A DNA stretch of 10,052 nucleotides. It comes from an uncultured Oscillospiraceae bacterium (GTDB lineage Bacteria; Bacillota; Clostridia; Oscillospirales; Oscillospiraceae). The translations under genes were made by a program, and so were the position numbers. This document shows positions 1 to 6,132 of the stretch, one piece after another (positions within the stretch are counted from its first letter, which is position 1; each line of letters begins with the position of its first letter). The stretch covers positions 1 through 10,052 of the forward strand of contig CAKTEB010000084.1 in NCBI GenBank assembly GCA_934546685.1, written 5' to 3'. The notes beneath the pieces are model-generated. The model was not told where the DNA came from. It did not search any database and was given only the letters and a program-made list of their open reading frames with translations.

Positions 1-276
1 GTCCTGGATCACCGAGCCCTGGCGCTCCAGGCCCTCGTAGACCTCTCGTGAGACCCCATGGCTGCGGATGATAACTTGGGTCCCAGGCGTGACCTCCGAA
101 TAGTGGGCCACCTCGTGGACACCCATGGAGGCAAACCGTTCCACCACATGGTGGTTGTGGATGATGGGGCCGTAGGTGACGGTGGGAACACCGCTTTGGG
201 CCGCCGCCTCCACCATGTCCACCGCCCGCTTTACCCCGGGGCAGAAGCCCGCGGTCTTTGCGATCTCAATGGTCAT
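1..276 (-). CDS. ispH: 4-hydroxy-3-methylbut-2-enyl diphosphate reductase (IspH), N-terminal part
   Basis: IspH makes IPP and DMAPP from HMBPP in the last step of the MEP isoprenoid pathway, using an iron-sulfur cluster. The 92 visible codons hold the family's N-terminal signature: GFCPGVKRAV with cluster ligand Cys12, YGPIIHNHHVV with substrate-binding His40, and IIRSHGV with His73. The gene runs off the left edge, so roughly two thirds of a normal IspH is not seen. In many clostridia IspH is fused to ribosomal protein S1 domains; whether that holds here cannot be told. The ATG at 276-274 shares an ATGA with the plsC stop, with GGGGGA just upstream, which suggests translational coupling. Family identity is certain from the motifs; only the C-terminal architecture is open. 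Confidence 0.95.
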   Translation of the reverse strand, partial: MTIEIAKTAGFCPGVKRAVDMVEAAAQSGVPTVTYGPIIHNHHVVERFASMGVHEVAHYSEVTPGTQVIIRSHGVSREVYEGLERQGSVIQD

Positions 277-869
277 ACGCCGTCCCCCAGATCATAGATC
301 TTGTCCATGAGCTCTTCGGTAAATACCTCATAATCCTTGGCATTGGCCCGACGGCCCGGGGTCTCCATTTTATAGGGCTTGCCGATGTAGACCCGGTTGA
401 TCCGGAAGGGCTTCTTGCGCATGGGAATATAGACCGGCAGCACATTGACGCCGGTACGGCAGGCCAGCATGGCCGCGCCGGTTTTGGGCTCCCCCTCCTC
501 CCGGGACTTTACCCGGGTGCCCTCGGGGAACAGCACCACATACTCGCCCTTCTTGAGCTCGTCCAGGGCGTATTTCACCGCGTGGATATCGGAAGCGCCC
601 CGGCGAACGCCGAAGGTGCCCACCAGCTTCAGAATCTTTCCGATAAAGAACATGTTCAGCAAACTCTCCTTTGCCATGGCCCGAATCTGCCGATTCCGTC
701 CCAGTGCAAAGGCCAGAAAGAAGGGATCCACTGCCGAAGAATGGTTGGCGCAGACCAGCGCGCCGCCCTCCGGGATATTCTCCTTGCCGATAAACTTCAT
801 GGGATAGAACAGCATGATAAAGGGCCAGACGATGGCGTAAAAGAGCTTATACCACTTTTTCTCCGTCAT
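273..869 (-). CDS. plsC: 1-acyl-sn-glycerol-3-phosphate acyltransferase (PlsC family)
   Basis: This 198-residue protein should acylate lysophosphatidic acid at the sn-2 position to give phosphatidic acid at the cytoplasmic face of the membrane. A hydrophobic stretch at about residues 8-27 would bind it to the membrane. The catalytic NHxxxxD box is NHSSAVD (residues 42-48, His43 and Asp48) and the glycerol-phosphate binding box is FPEGTR (114-119), at the normal spacing for the family. Full length for the short bacterial form. The start overlaps the cmk stop (ATGA) and the stop overlaps the ispH start, so it sits in a tightly coupled cmk-plsC-ispH run. The exact acyl donor and acceptor cannot be read from sequence; members of this family sometimes act on other lysolipids. 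Confidence 0.93.
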   Translation of the reverse strand: MTEKKWYKLFYAIVWPFIMLFYPMKFIGKENIPEGGALVCANHSSAVDPFFLAFALGRNRQIRAMAKESLLNMFFIGKILKLVGTFGVRRGASDIHAVKYALDELKKGEYVVLFPEGTRVKSREEGEPKTGAAMLACRTGVNVLPVYIPMRKKPFRINRVYIGKPYKMETPGRRANAKDYEVFTEELMDKIYDLGDGV

Positions 870-1543
870 AGCCCCAGCTTCTCCCGCATGAGGCCCACCA
901 CGGTATCAATGGACTCCTGGAGGCTCAGCTCAGAGGTGTCTACCAGCACTGCGTCCGCAGCCTTCTTCAGAGGCGCGATCTTCCGGTGGGAGTCGTCATA
1001 GTCCCGCTGCTTCTGATCCTCCAGCACCTCCTCATAGGTGGCCTTCTGACCCTTCTGGAGATACTCCTCGTAGCGGCGCTGGGCCCGCTTTTCGGCGGAG
1101 GCGGTCAGGTAGATTTTCAGAGAGGCATTGGGCAGCACCACCGTGCCGATATCCCGGCCGTCCATGATGATGTTGTGCTGCTTGGCCAGATCCCGCTGAA
1201 GATCCAGCAGAAAATCCCGGACGCAGCTGAGGGCCGCCACCTTGGAGGCGCAGGCGCTGATCTCCGGGGTGCGGAGCTCGCCGGTGATGTCCTTGCCGTT
1301 GAGGATCATGTGCTGGCCGTCCTCCCGGAAGTCGATCTTGATGTTGGCGTCGTCCAGCAGCATGGGCACATGATCCGTATCCTTGGGTCCAATTCCCATC
1401 ATGGTGATGTGCCAGGCCACGGTCCGGTAAATGGCGCCGGTGTCCAGATAGACAAAGCCCAGGGCCTTGGCCGCAGCCTTGGCAATGGTGCTTTTTCCCG
1501 CGCCGGAGGGGCCGTCGATGGCCACAGAGTAGAACTTTTCCAT
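866..1543 (-). CDS. cmk: Cytidylate kinase (Cmk)
   Basis: Phosphorylates CMP and dCMP with ATP in the cytoplasm, feeding pyrimidine nucleotide recycling. Counting from the chosen ATG at 1543 it has 225 residues, the usual size. The P-loop GPSGAGKS is at residues 11-18, the YLDTGAIYRTVA nucleoside-binding segment at about 32-43, the DGRDIGTVV loop at 128-136, and the RDYDDSHRKIAPL lid region begins at about 180. I prefer this start because the IDGPSGAGKST motif then lies where it does in other Cmk proteins. An in-frame ATG seven codons upstream (1564) is also possible, but it lies inside a small hairpin (1560-1578). Neither start has a strong ribosome site. It follows the flavoprotein gene after a short gap and overlaps plsC by ATGA, matching the common clostridial order cmk-plsC-ispH. 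Confidence 0.95.
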   Translation of the reverse strand: MEKFYSVAIDGPSGAGKSTIAKAAAKALGFVYLDTGAIYRTVAWHITMMGIGPKDTDHVPMLLDDANIKIDFREDGQHMILNGKDITGELRTPEISACASKVAALSCVRDFLLDLQRDLAKQHNIIMDGRDIGTVVLPNASLKIYLTASAEKRAQRRYEEYLQKGQKATYEEVLEDQKQRDYDDSHRKIAPLKKAADAVLVDTSELSLQESIDTVVGLMREKLGL

Positions 1544-1559
1544 TTCTATCACACTTTCC

Positions 1560-1578
1560 GGCATCTCAGTGAGATACC
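1560..1578 (-). other. Small hairpin over the upstream candidate start of cmk
   Basis: In the minus-strand RNA, GGUAUCUC (1578-1571) pairs with GAGAUGCC (1567-1560) through an ACU loop: eight pairs, one of them G-U. The 3' arm contains the upstream candidate ATG (1564-1562) and the 5' arm abuts the only purine-rich element, AAGG. It could hide that ATG and favour the start at 1543, or tune cmk translation. The base pairing is visible; any function is inference. Confidence 0.4.
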
Positions 1579-1604
1579 TTGTATTTTCAGATTACCGCCT
1601 AGCA

Positions 1605-2852
1605 TTATACCACGTTTTCCTGGCTTTTGCCACAGGAAGTTCCCGCCGCCCAGGCCGTGGACCAGGCGATCTGCAAATTAAAGCCGCCGGTGTAGGCGTC
1701 CACGTCCAGAATTTCCCCGGCAAAGTAGAGCCCTGGGCACAGCTTGGATTCCATGGTCTTGGGATCCACCTCAGATACCTTGACGCCGCCCCGGGTGACG
1801 ATGGCCTCGGCCACCGGGCGCTTTCCGGCCACGGTAAACCGGAGATCCTTCATGGTCTCCAGCAGTCTCCGGCGCTCCTGCCGGGCGATATCCCGCACCG
1901 GCGTATGGGCAGACAGGCCGCAGCGGCCCAGGATCAGGGGCACCAGCTTGGCGGGCAGCAGCCCCCGCAGCCCATCGTAAATGCTCTGATTCTGCCTAGC
2001 GGAGAAGTCCCGGAGCATCCGCTCGTCCAGCTTCTTCTCGTCCAGGGCGGGCTTGAGATCCAGGGAGACGGTATAGGCCCCCCTGCTCTCATCAATGTGG
2101 GCGCTGGCGCTGAGAATCATAGGGCCGGACATGCCGTAGTTCATGAACAGCGCCTCGCCAAAGTCCGTATAAACAGGCTTTTTGTGGCCGTCCCAGAGCT
2201 TAAGCCCCACATTTTTAAGGCTCAGTCCAGCGGCAGCACGGCATTCTCCCCCTGTAAACTCCAGGGGCACCAGGGAGCCCTCGCAGGGGATGACGGTGTG
2301 CCCGGCCTGCCGCGCCATCCGATAGCCGTCGCCAGTGGAGCCGGTCTGAGGATAGCTGAGGCCGCCGGTGGCCAGGATCACTCTCGGGGCATAGATCACG
2401 CCTCTGCCTGTTTTGACGCCAGCTACGGCCCCATCCCGGAACACCAGATCTTCCACGGTGCTCTTCCTCGCCTCGACTCCGGCACGGCTCATATATCCCC
2501 GCAGGGCCTTGACCACATCTCCGGCTTGATCGGACACCGGGAACACCCGGTCTCCCCGCTCGGTCTTCAGCGGCACACCCATATCCTCAAAGGCCTCCAT
2601 GACCTTATGGGGCGGAAACTGCTGGAGGCAGGAATAGAGGAACCGGGGATTCCGCAGGACGTTATCACGCACGGTCTCCGCCGATGCGTTGTTGGTAACA
2701 TTGCAGCGGCCCTTGCCGGTAATGGACAGCTTCCAGCCGAAGCGGTTCATCTTCTCCAGCAAAAGCACCTTGGAGCCCGCAAAAGCGGCGGTGGCCGCCG
2801 AGAACATCCCGGCAGCCCCGCCGCCTATGACGATCACATCATACGCCGCCAA
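1605..2852 (-). CDS. HI0933/BaiN-type NAD(P)/FAD-dependent oxidoreductase
   Basis: A flavoprotein of the HI0933 family, 415 residues from the chosen start. Counting from that start, the Rossmann FAD motif GGGAAG is at residues 10-15, the family signature GWKLSITGKGRCNVTN follows at about 39-54, and the C-terminal FAD-binding segment reads LYFAGEILDVDAYTGGFNLQ. The physiological substrate is not known for most members; the family includes proteins named BaiN in bile-acid studies and proteins labelled aminoacetone oxidases, and neither role can be assigned here. I chose a TTG start (2852-2850) because AAAAGGTGG lies 6 nt upstream and it puts the FAD motif close to the N-terminus. An ATG at 2885 is in frame but would add a 47-nt overlap with the regulator gene. 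This flavoprotein is a regular neighbour of cmk in clostridia. Confidence 0.9.
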   Translation of the reverse strand: MAAYDVIVIGGGAAGMFSAATAAFAGSKVLLLEKMNRFGWKLSITGKGRCNVTNNASAETVRDNVLRNPRFLYSCLQQFPPHKVMEAFEDMGVPLKTERGDRVFPVSDQAGDVVKALRGYMSRAGVEARKSTVEDLVFRDGAVAGVKTGRGVIYAPRVILATGGLSYPQTGSTGDGYRMARQAGHTVIPCEGSLVPLEFTGGECRAAAGLSLKNVGLKLWDGHKKPVYTDFGEALFMNYGMSGPMILSASAHIDESRGAYTVSLDLKPALDEKKLDERMLRDFSARQNQSIYDGLRGLLPAKLVPLILGRCGLSAHTPVRDIARQERRRLLETMKDLRFTVAGKRPVAEAIVTRGGVKVSEVDPKTMESKLCPGLYFAGEILDVDAYTGGFNLQIAWSTAWAAGTSCGKSQENVV

Positions 2853-3714
2853 GGTCGTCCACCTTTTCATAGACTCCGTATTCATCCCAAATTTCCTCCA
2901 GGCTGGCGAAGGTTTTGGAAATGGCCTCTTCCTTCCGATAGCTGCACGCTACGATCAGCGCATTGACCACGCTGAGGGGCGCCACCAGGGAATCCACCAG
3001 CGATACCATATCGCTCATGGCGATGAGTGTATGGGTGGCGTTCCGGGCAATGGGCGCGGCCATGGAGTCCGTCAGGGCGATGACCGTAGCGCCACGGTCA
3101 TAGGCAAATTTCATGGCCTTTACCGTACGGCTGGAATACCGAGGGAAACTGATGCCGATGACCACATCGTCCTCGTGGATGCGGATCATCTGCTCGAACA
3201 TCTCCGCGTTGGAGGAGGTATGGATATGCTTCACGTTGTCGAACATCAGATTGAAGTAGAAGCTCAGGAACGTGGCAATGGCCGCGGAGCTTCTGACGCC
3301 GAGAATATAGATGGTCTTGGCCTTGAGGATCGCGTCTACAGCCCCCTGGAACGCGGTCTTGTCCACCTCCTCCAGGGTCGTGCGGATCTTCTCGATGTCG
3401 GACTGGAGCACCATGGACAGGATCTCCTGGTTGCCGAACCGATCGTTGGCCACCTCGATGCGCTGCACAGAGGTGAGTTTGTTGCGGATCATCTCCTGCA
3501 GAGCCTTCTGCATGGAGGGATAGCCGTCATAGCCCAGCTCCACCGCGAAACGGACTACCGTAGACTCGCTGACGTTTACTGTCTTGCCCAGCTTGCTGGC
3601 CGTCATAAACGCCGCCTTGTCATAGGAATTCATGATGTAATTTGCTATCAGCTTCTGTCCCTTGGAAAAATGGCTCATGCCATTTTGGATCAGTGTTAAA
3701 ATATCGCTGCTCAT
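2839..3714 (-). CDS. MurR/RpiR family transcriptional regulator (HTH plus SIS domain)
   Basis: A 291-residue DNA-binding regulator. Residues 1-77 form the RpiR-type helix-turn-helix domain, with the recognition region around TASKLGKTVNVSESTVVRFA (38-57). Residues about 110-260 form a SIS sugar-phosphate binding domain, with IYILGVRSSAAIA (135-147) and VVIGISFPRYSSRTVKAMKF (184-203). Family members usually sense a phosphorylated sugar or amino sugar; the ligand here is unknown and no sugar-pathway gene lies next to it. GGAGG lies 7 nt before the ATG. It heads the second block of the minus-strand cluster behind an AT-rich gap with direct repeats and a candidate promoter, which could be its own operator. 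It overlaps the downstream flavoprotein gene by 14 nt (or 47 nt with the alternative start), so the two are probably co-expressed. Confidence 0.92.
   Translation of the reverse strand: MSSDILTLIQNGMSHFSKGQKLIANYIMNSYDKAAFMTASKLGKTVNVSESTVVRFAVELGYDGYPSMQKALQEMIRNKLTSVQRIEVANDRFGNQEILSMVLQSDIEKIRTTLEEVDKTAFQGAVDAILKAKTIYILGVRSSAAIATFLSFYFNLMFDNVKHIHTSSNAEMFEQMIRIHEDDVVIGISFPRYSSRTVKAMKFAYDRGATVIALTDSMAAPIARNATHTLIAMSDMVSLVDSLVAPLSVVNALIVACSYRKEEAISKTFASLEEIWDEYGVYEKVDDLGGV
2859..2867 (-). promoter_or_regulatory. Ribosome binding site deciding a TTG start
   Basis: AAAAGGTGG on the minus strand, 6 nt before the TTG at 2852. It lies inside the last codons of the rpiR gene. No comparable site precedes the in-frame ATG codons at 2885 or 2870, which favours the TTG start and a short 14-nt overlap with rpiR. 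Confidence 0.6.
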
Positions 3715-3765
3715 TGATACGCCTCCATCAGGCGGCTGATCTCTTTCTGCCGCTCTCTCCCCGTA

Positions 3766-3794
3766 ATGGTACTACATGCGGCGATATTTTGCAA
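3766..3794 (-). promoter_or_regulatory. Candidate promoter for rpiR and the genes after it
   Basis: On the minus strand TTGCAA (3794-3789) and TACCAT (3771-3766) are separated by 17 nt, each matching four of six consensus positions. Transcription would begin near 3759, giving a leader of about 45 nt with GGAGG before the rpiR ATG. The -35 hexamer lies within one of the CTTGCAAAA repeats, a position where a bound repressor could block it. The match is moderate, and read-through from rluB is equally possible since no terminator is visible after rluB. Confidence 0.4.
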
Positions 3795-3821
3795 GTTCTT
3801 TTTTGCAAGATTTCAAGATTT
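3787..3821 (-). repeat. AT-rich direct repeats upstream of rpiR (possible operator)
   Basis: On the minus strand CTTGCAAAA occurs twice, at 3795-3787 and 3809-3801, with a 14-nt period. Next to the second copy, an exact 8-bp tandem (CAAGATTT twice on the plus strand, 3806-3813 and 3814-3821) extends the pattern to the rluB stop codon. The stretch is strikingly AT-rich in a GC-rich neighbourhood and overlaps the candidate -35. An operator for the adjacent RpiR protein is a reasonable inference, but no binding site for this family member is known to me. Confidence 0.4.
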
Positions 3822-4534
3822 TAATTCATTTCGATTGCTTTAAGCACGGAAATCTCATTTTCCGTGAGGTAGCGCCATTGGCCCTTGGGCAGGTCTCCCA
3901 GAGTGATGGGGCCCTCAGAGATCCGCCGGAGGCGGGTGACGCGCATGCCGCACTGCTCCGCCATCTTCCGGATCTGCCGATTCCGTCCCTCGTGGATGGT
4001 CAGACGCAGCATGGCCTGATCGCGGTCCAGCCATACCGTCTCCACCTCCGCCGGGCGGATCCGGTAGCCGTCGATTTCCATGGGTCTGGTCATGGCCTCG
4101 ATCCGGTCATTTCGGGCATTTTTGACCCAAACCTCATAGGTTTTGCGGATCTCATGGCCTGGATGCAGCAATAGATTGGTCAGCTCACCGTCGTTGGTCA
4201 TCAGCAGCAGGCCCTCGGAATCCATATCCAGCCGCCCCACGGGATAGACCCGTTGGCCGCAGTCTACCAGCTCCGCCACTGTTTTTCGTCCCTTTTCGTC
4301 TTGGAGGGTGGTCACATAGCCCCGGGGCTTATTCAGGAGGATGTACACGTTTTGGGGCCGCTGGCCGACAGGCGTTCCGTCCAGGGCGATCATATCTGCC
4401 TCGGGATCCGCCAGGGCGCCCAGGGAGATCACCTGGCCGTTAACTGTTACCCTGCCCTGACGGATATAATCCTCCGCCTTGCGGCGGGATGCAACTCCGG
4501 CAGCGGACAGGATCTTTTGCACACGTTCCTGCAT
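3821..4534 (-). CDS. rluB: 23S rRNA pseudouridine synthase, RluB/RsuA family
   Basis: A 237-residue enzyme that isomerises a specific uridine in rRNA. Residues 1-48 form the S4 RNA-binding domain (QKILSAAGVASRRKAEDYI and RVTVNGQ). The catalytic segment is GRLDMDSEGLLLMTNDGEL (100-118) with nucleophile Asp103, followed by the family motif EGRNRQIRKMAEQCGMRVTR starting at residue 182. Length is normal. Placement after a PBP5-type carboxypeptidase matches the B. subtilis and clostridial rluB (ypuL) locus, which is why I choose RluB over RsuA or RluE; the modified position in rRNA cannot be read directly. AGGAG lies 9 nt before the ATG. A long hairpin separates it from the upstream gene, so its expression may differ from that of the genes before it. 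Confidence 0.93.
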   Translation of the reverse strand: MQERVQKILSAAGVASRRKAEDYIRQGRVTVNGQVISLGALADPEADMIALDGTPVGQRPQNVYILLNKPRGYVTTLQDEKGRKTVAELVDCGQRVYPVGRLDMDSEGLLLMTNDGELTNLLLHPGHEIRKTYEVWVKNARNDRIEAMTRPMEIDGYRIRPAEVETVWLDRDQAMLRLTIHEGRNRQIRKMAEQCGMRVTRLRRISEGPITLGDLPKGQWRYLTENEISVLKAIEMN

Positions 4535-4563
4535 GGAACCACGCTCCTATTCTAAAGGCTATA

Positions 4564-4604
4564 CGGGCCCAGGGGGCTGGAACCGTTCCAGCCTCCCAGG
4601 CCCG
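4564..4604 (-). terminator. Long GC-rich hairpin between the carboxypeptidase gene and rluB
   Basis: A near-perfect inverted repeat with two 20-nt arms (4564-4583 and 4585-4604) around a single centre base; the real loop would be about three bases. In the minus-strand RNA I count 17 Watson-Crick pairs, two G-U pairs and one A-C mismatch. It begins 9 nt after the carboxypeptidase stop codon. On the minus strand no clean U-run follows (UAUAGCCUUUAG), while on the plus strand the stem is followed by AGATCTTTTTC. It may be a leaky terminator or attenuator, an mRNA-stabilising or processing stem, or a terminator for antisense transcription. Confidence 0.55.
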
Positions 4605-4613
4605 AGATCTTTT

Positions 4614-5645
4614 TCATTGGATCACTGGCTCACCCAGCCGCAGCCCAGCACGGCCCAGCGGCGTTTCGCCCAGGAATACCTCGGCATATCCGGCTTCCGT
4701 CTCATGCTCCGCCGGAGCATAGAGGAACCGCGGCCCATAGACCCGGCATTCCGGTTTTTCCTCTGGCAGCAGCCACGCGGTCACGCCGGTCTCGGCCTCC
4801 AGAGCCCAGGTGTCCCAGCCGGTCCCCATCACCGGTACTGTGTCCAGAATCTGCCCCGGCACAATGATTTCGGTCTCCTGGTAGAGGGAAAAACCATAGT
4901 CCAGCATAGCCTGATGATCCGACCAATCTGACGGGGCGTTGATGGTCACAGAGATCAGCAGCCGTCCATTCCGCTCCGCCGCCCCCACCAGGATCCGCCC
5001 GGCCCTTTTGGTAAAGCCGGTCTTGACGCCGATGGCGTCGGGATAGCGCCATAACAGCTTGTTGTGATTCACCAGCTGCCGGTTCCCGGCCTGATAGCTC
5101 CGGCTGGCGACCACCTGACGAAATTCCGGCAGCCTGAGGGCTTCCTGCGTCAAAATGGCCAGCTCCCTGGCCGTGGAATAGTTTTCATCGTCCAGGCCGT
5201 TGGGATTTGCAAAAAAGGTCTGACTCAGGCCCATCGCCTGGGCTCGGGCATTCATCCGCCCCACGAAGTCCTCCATTGAATCGTCCCAGGAGGTTGCCAG
5301 GGCCACGGCAGCATCGTTGCCGGAGGACAGCATCATCCCATAAAGCAGATCCCGCCGGGTGAGCTTCTCCCCCGCCTTCAGATACATGGAGGAGCCCTCG
5401 ATGCCCGCCGCCTCCGCTGGAACTGTCACCGTCTCATCCATGCCGCCTGTTTCGAGTGCCACCAGCGCTGTCATGATCTTCGTGGTGGAGGCAATGAGGC
5501 TCCGCTCATCCGGGGACTTTTCATATAATACCTGTCCAGTGTCGCCGTCCATCAAAATAGCGCTGTGCGCAGACACCTCCAGGGCCTTGGCAGGCATCAC
5601 GCAGCACAGCGCCATCAGGACGATCCACAGGGCATATCGTTTCAT
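4614..5645 (-). CDS. D-alanyl-D-alanine carboxypeptidase (PBP5 type, peptidase S11)
   Basis: A secreted penicillin-binding protein of 343 residues that trims the terminal D-Ala from peptidoglycan stem peptides. Residues 1-21 are a signal peptide with a hydrophobic core and a likely cleavage site after AKA. The three catalytic motifs are present: STTK (53-56, nucleophile Ser53), SGN (108-110) and KTG (208-210). The C-terminal part from about 255 fits the PBP5 beta domain. There is no clear C-terminal amphipathic anchor helix, so the mature protein may be released or held by other means. B. subtilis DacB and DacF are both possible counterparts; the position by ytfJ and rluB fits either, so no symbol is given. 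The ribosome site is weak (GGTGAT). A role in vegetative wall or spore cortex maturation is inferred from context. Confidence 0.93.
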   Translation of the reverse strand: MKRYALWIVLMALCCVMPAKALEVSAHSAILMDGDTGQVLYEKSPDERSLIASTTKIMTALVALETGGMDETVTVPAEAAGIEGSSMYLKAGEKLTRRDLLYGMMLSSGNDAAVALATSWDDSMEDFVGRMNARAQAMGLSQTFFANPNGLDDENYSTARELAILTQEALRLPEFRQVVASRSYQAGNRQLVNHNKLLWRYPDAIGVKTGFTKRAGRILVGAAERNGRLLISVTINAPSDWSDHQAMLDYGFSLYQETEIIVPGQILDTVPVMGTGWDTWALEAETGVTAWLLPEEKPECRVYGPRFLYAPAEHETEAGYAEVFLGETPLGRAGLRLGEPVIQ

Positions 5646-5684
5646 GCTGCATCACCGAAGCAAGTATGCCCGATCCGGGACGGA

Positions 5685-6089
5685 TTATACCTCTGTCTCC
5701 GGCTCCTTCTCCGCCTTTTTCTTGTCCAGCAGGTCGCCTACCTTATCCATAACGCCGGGAACCAGATCGATGATCCGCTCCGCCGTGGTGGCCGCAGGCT
5801 GATCCACCGCCACGACCCGCACAGAATCCCCCTGGATCACAAGCAGGCTGATGGGAGTGATGGACACGCCCATTCCGGCACCGCCGCCGAAGGCATTGTC
5901 CTTGTCGGGCTTCTGATTTTTCTGCGCAAAGTCCGAGCCGCCGGAGGCATAGCCCAGGGAGATCCGGCAGATGGGCAGGACCGTTGCGCCGCCAGCCTGG
6001 ATGGGCTGGCCGATGACAGTGTTTGCGTCCATCATGGAACGGATCTTGTCCATGGTAACGCCCATAAGATCGCTGATGGGATGGGACAT
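5685..6089 (-). CDS. ytfJ: Sporulation protein YtfJ (GerW family)
   Basis: A 134-residue protein with the family pattern: N-terminal HPISDLMGVTMDKIRSMMD, then NTVIGQPIQAGGATVLPICR, a glycine-rich FGGGAGMGVSITPISLLVI (67-85) and VRVVAVD, then a charged tail. In B. subtilis, YtfJ (GerW) is a forespore protein linked to spore germination. The gene lies directly downstream of a DUF2953 gene, as ytfI-ytfJ in B. subtilis, with 43 nt between them, and is followed after 39 nt by the carboxypeptidase gene. AGGCGG sits 7 nt before the ATG. The protein has no signal peptide or convincing membrane helix. Its presence supports a spore-forming lineage but does not prove that this strain sporulates; the biochemical function of the family is not established. 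Confidence 0.92.
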   Translation of the reverse strand: MSHPISDLMGVTMDKIRSMMDANTVIGQPIQAGGATVLPICRISLGYASGGSDFAQKNQKPDKDNAFGGGAGMGVSITPISLLVIQGDSVRVVAVDQPAATTAERIIDLVPGVMDKVGDLLDKKKAEKEPETEV

Positions 6090-6132
6090 GGTGTAACCGC
6101 CTTTCCGATTTTATCACAGAATTATTTCGATG

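Noticed and set aside
681..702. 22-bp near-repeat (one mismatch) shared with 3968-3989
   Set aside because: Both copies encode GRNRQIR followed by a similar stretch, in plsC and rluB respectively. In rluB this is a family motif; similar codon use makes a chance match more likely than a mobile or regulatory repeat.
258..1001. Plus-strand open frame of 247 codons
   Set aside because: Antisense to plsC and the end of cmk, which have clear catalytic motifs; no recognisable protein features.
1569..2966. Long plus-strand open frame of 465 codons
   Set aside because: It lies opposite the flavoprotein gene, has no family motifs and is rich in His, Gly and Gln as expected from the antisense of GC-rich coding DNA.
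2689..3699. Plus-strand open frame of 336 codons
   Set aside because: Antisense to the RpiR-family regulator, which has both expected domains; composition is typical of a shadow frame.
4541..4563. TAGAAT as a -10 box for rluB
   Set aside because: No -35 at suitable spacing; the upstream bases belong to the GC-rich hairpin.
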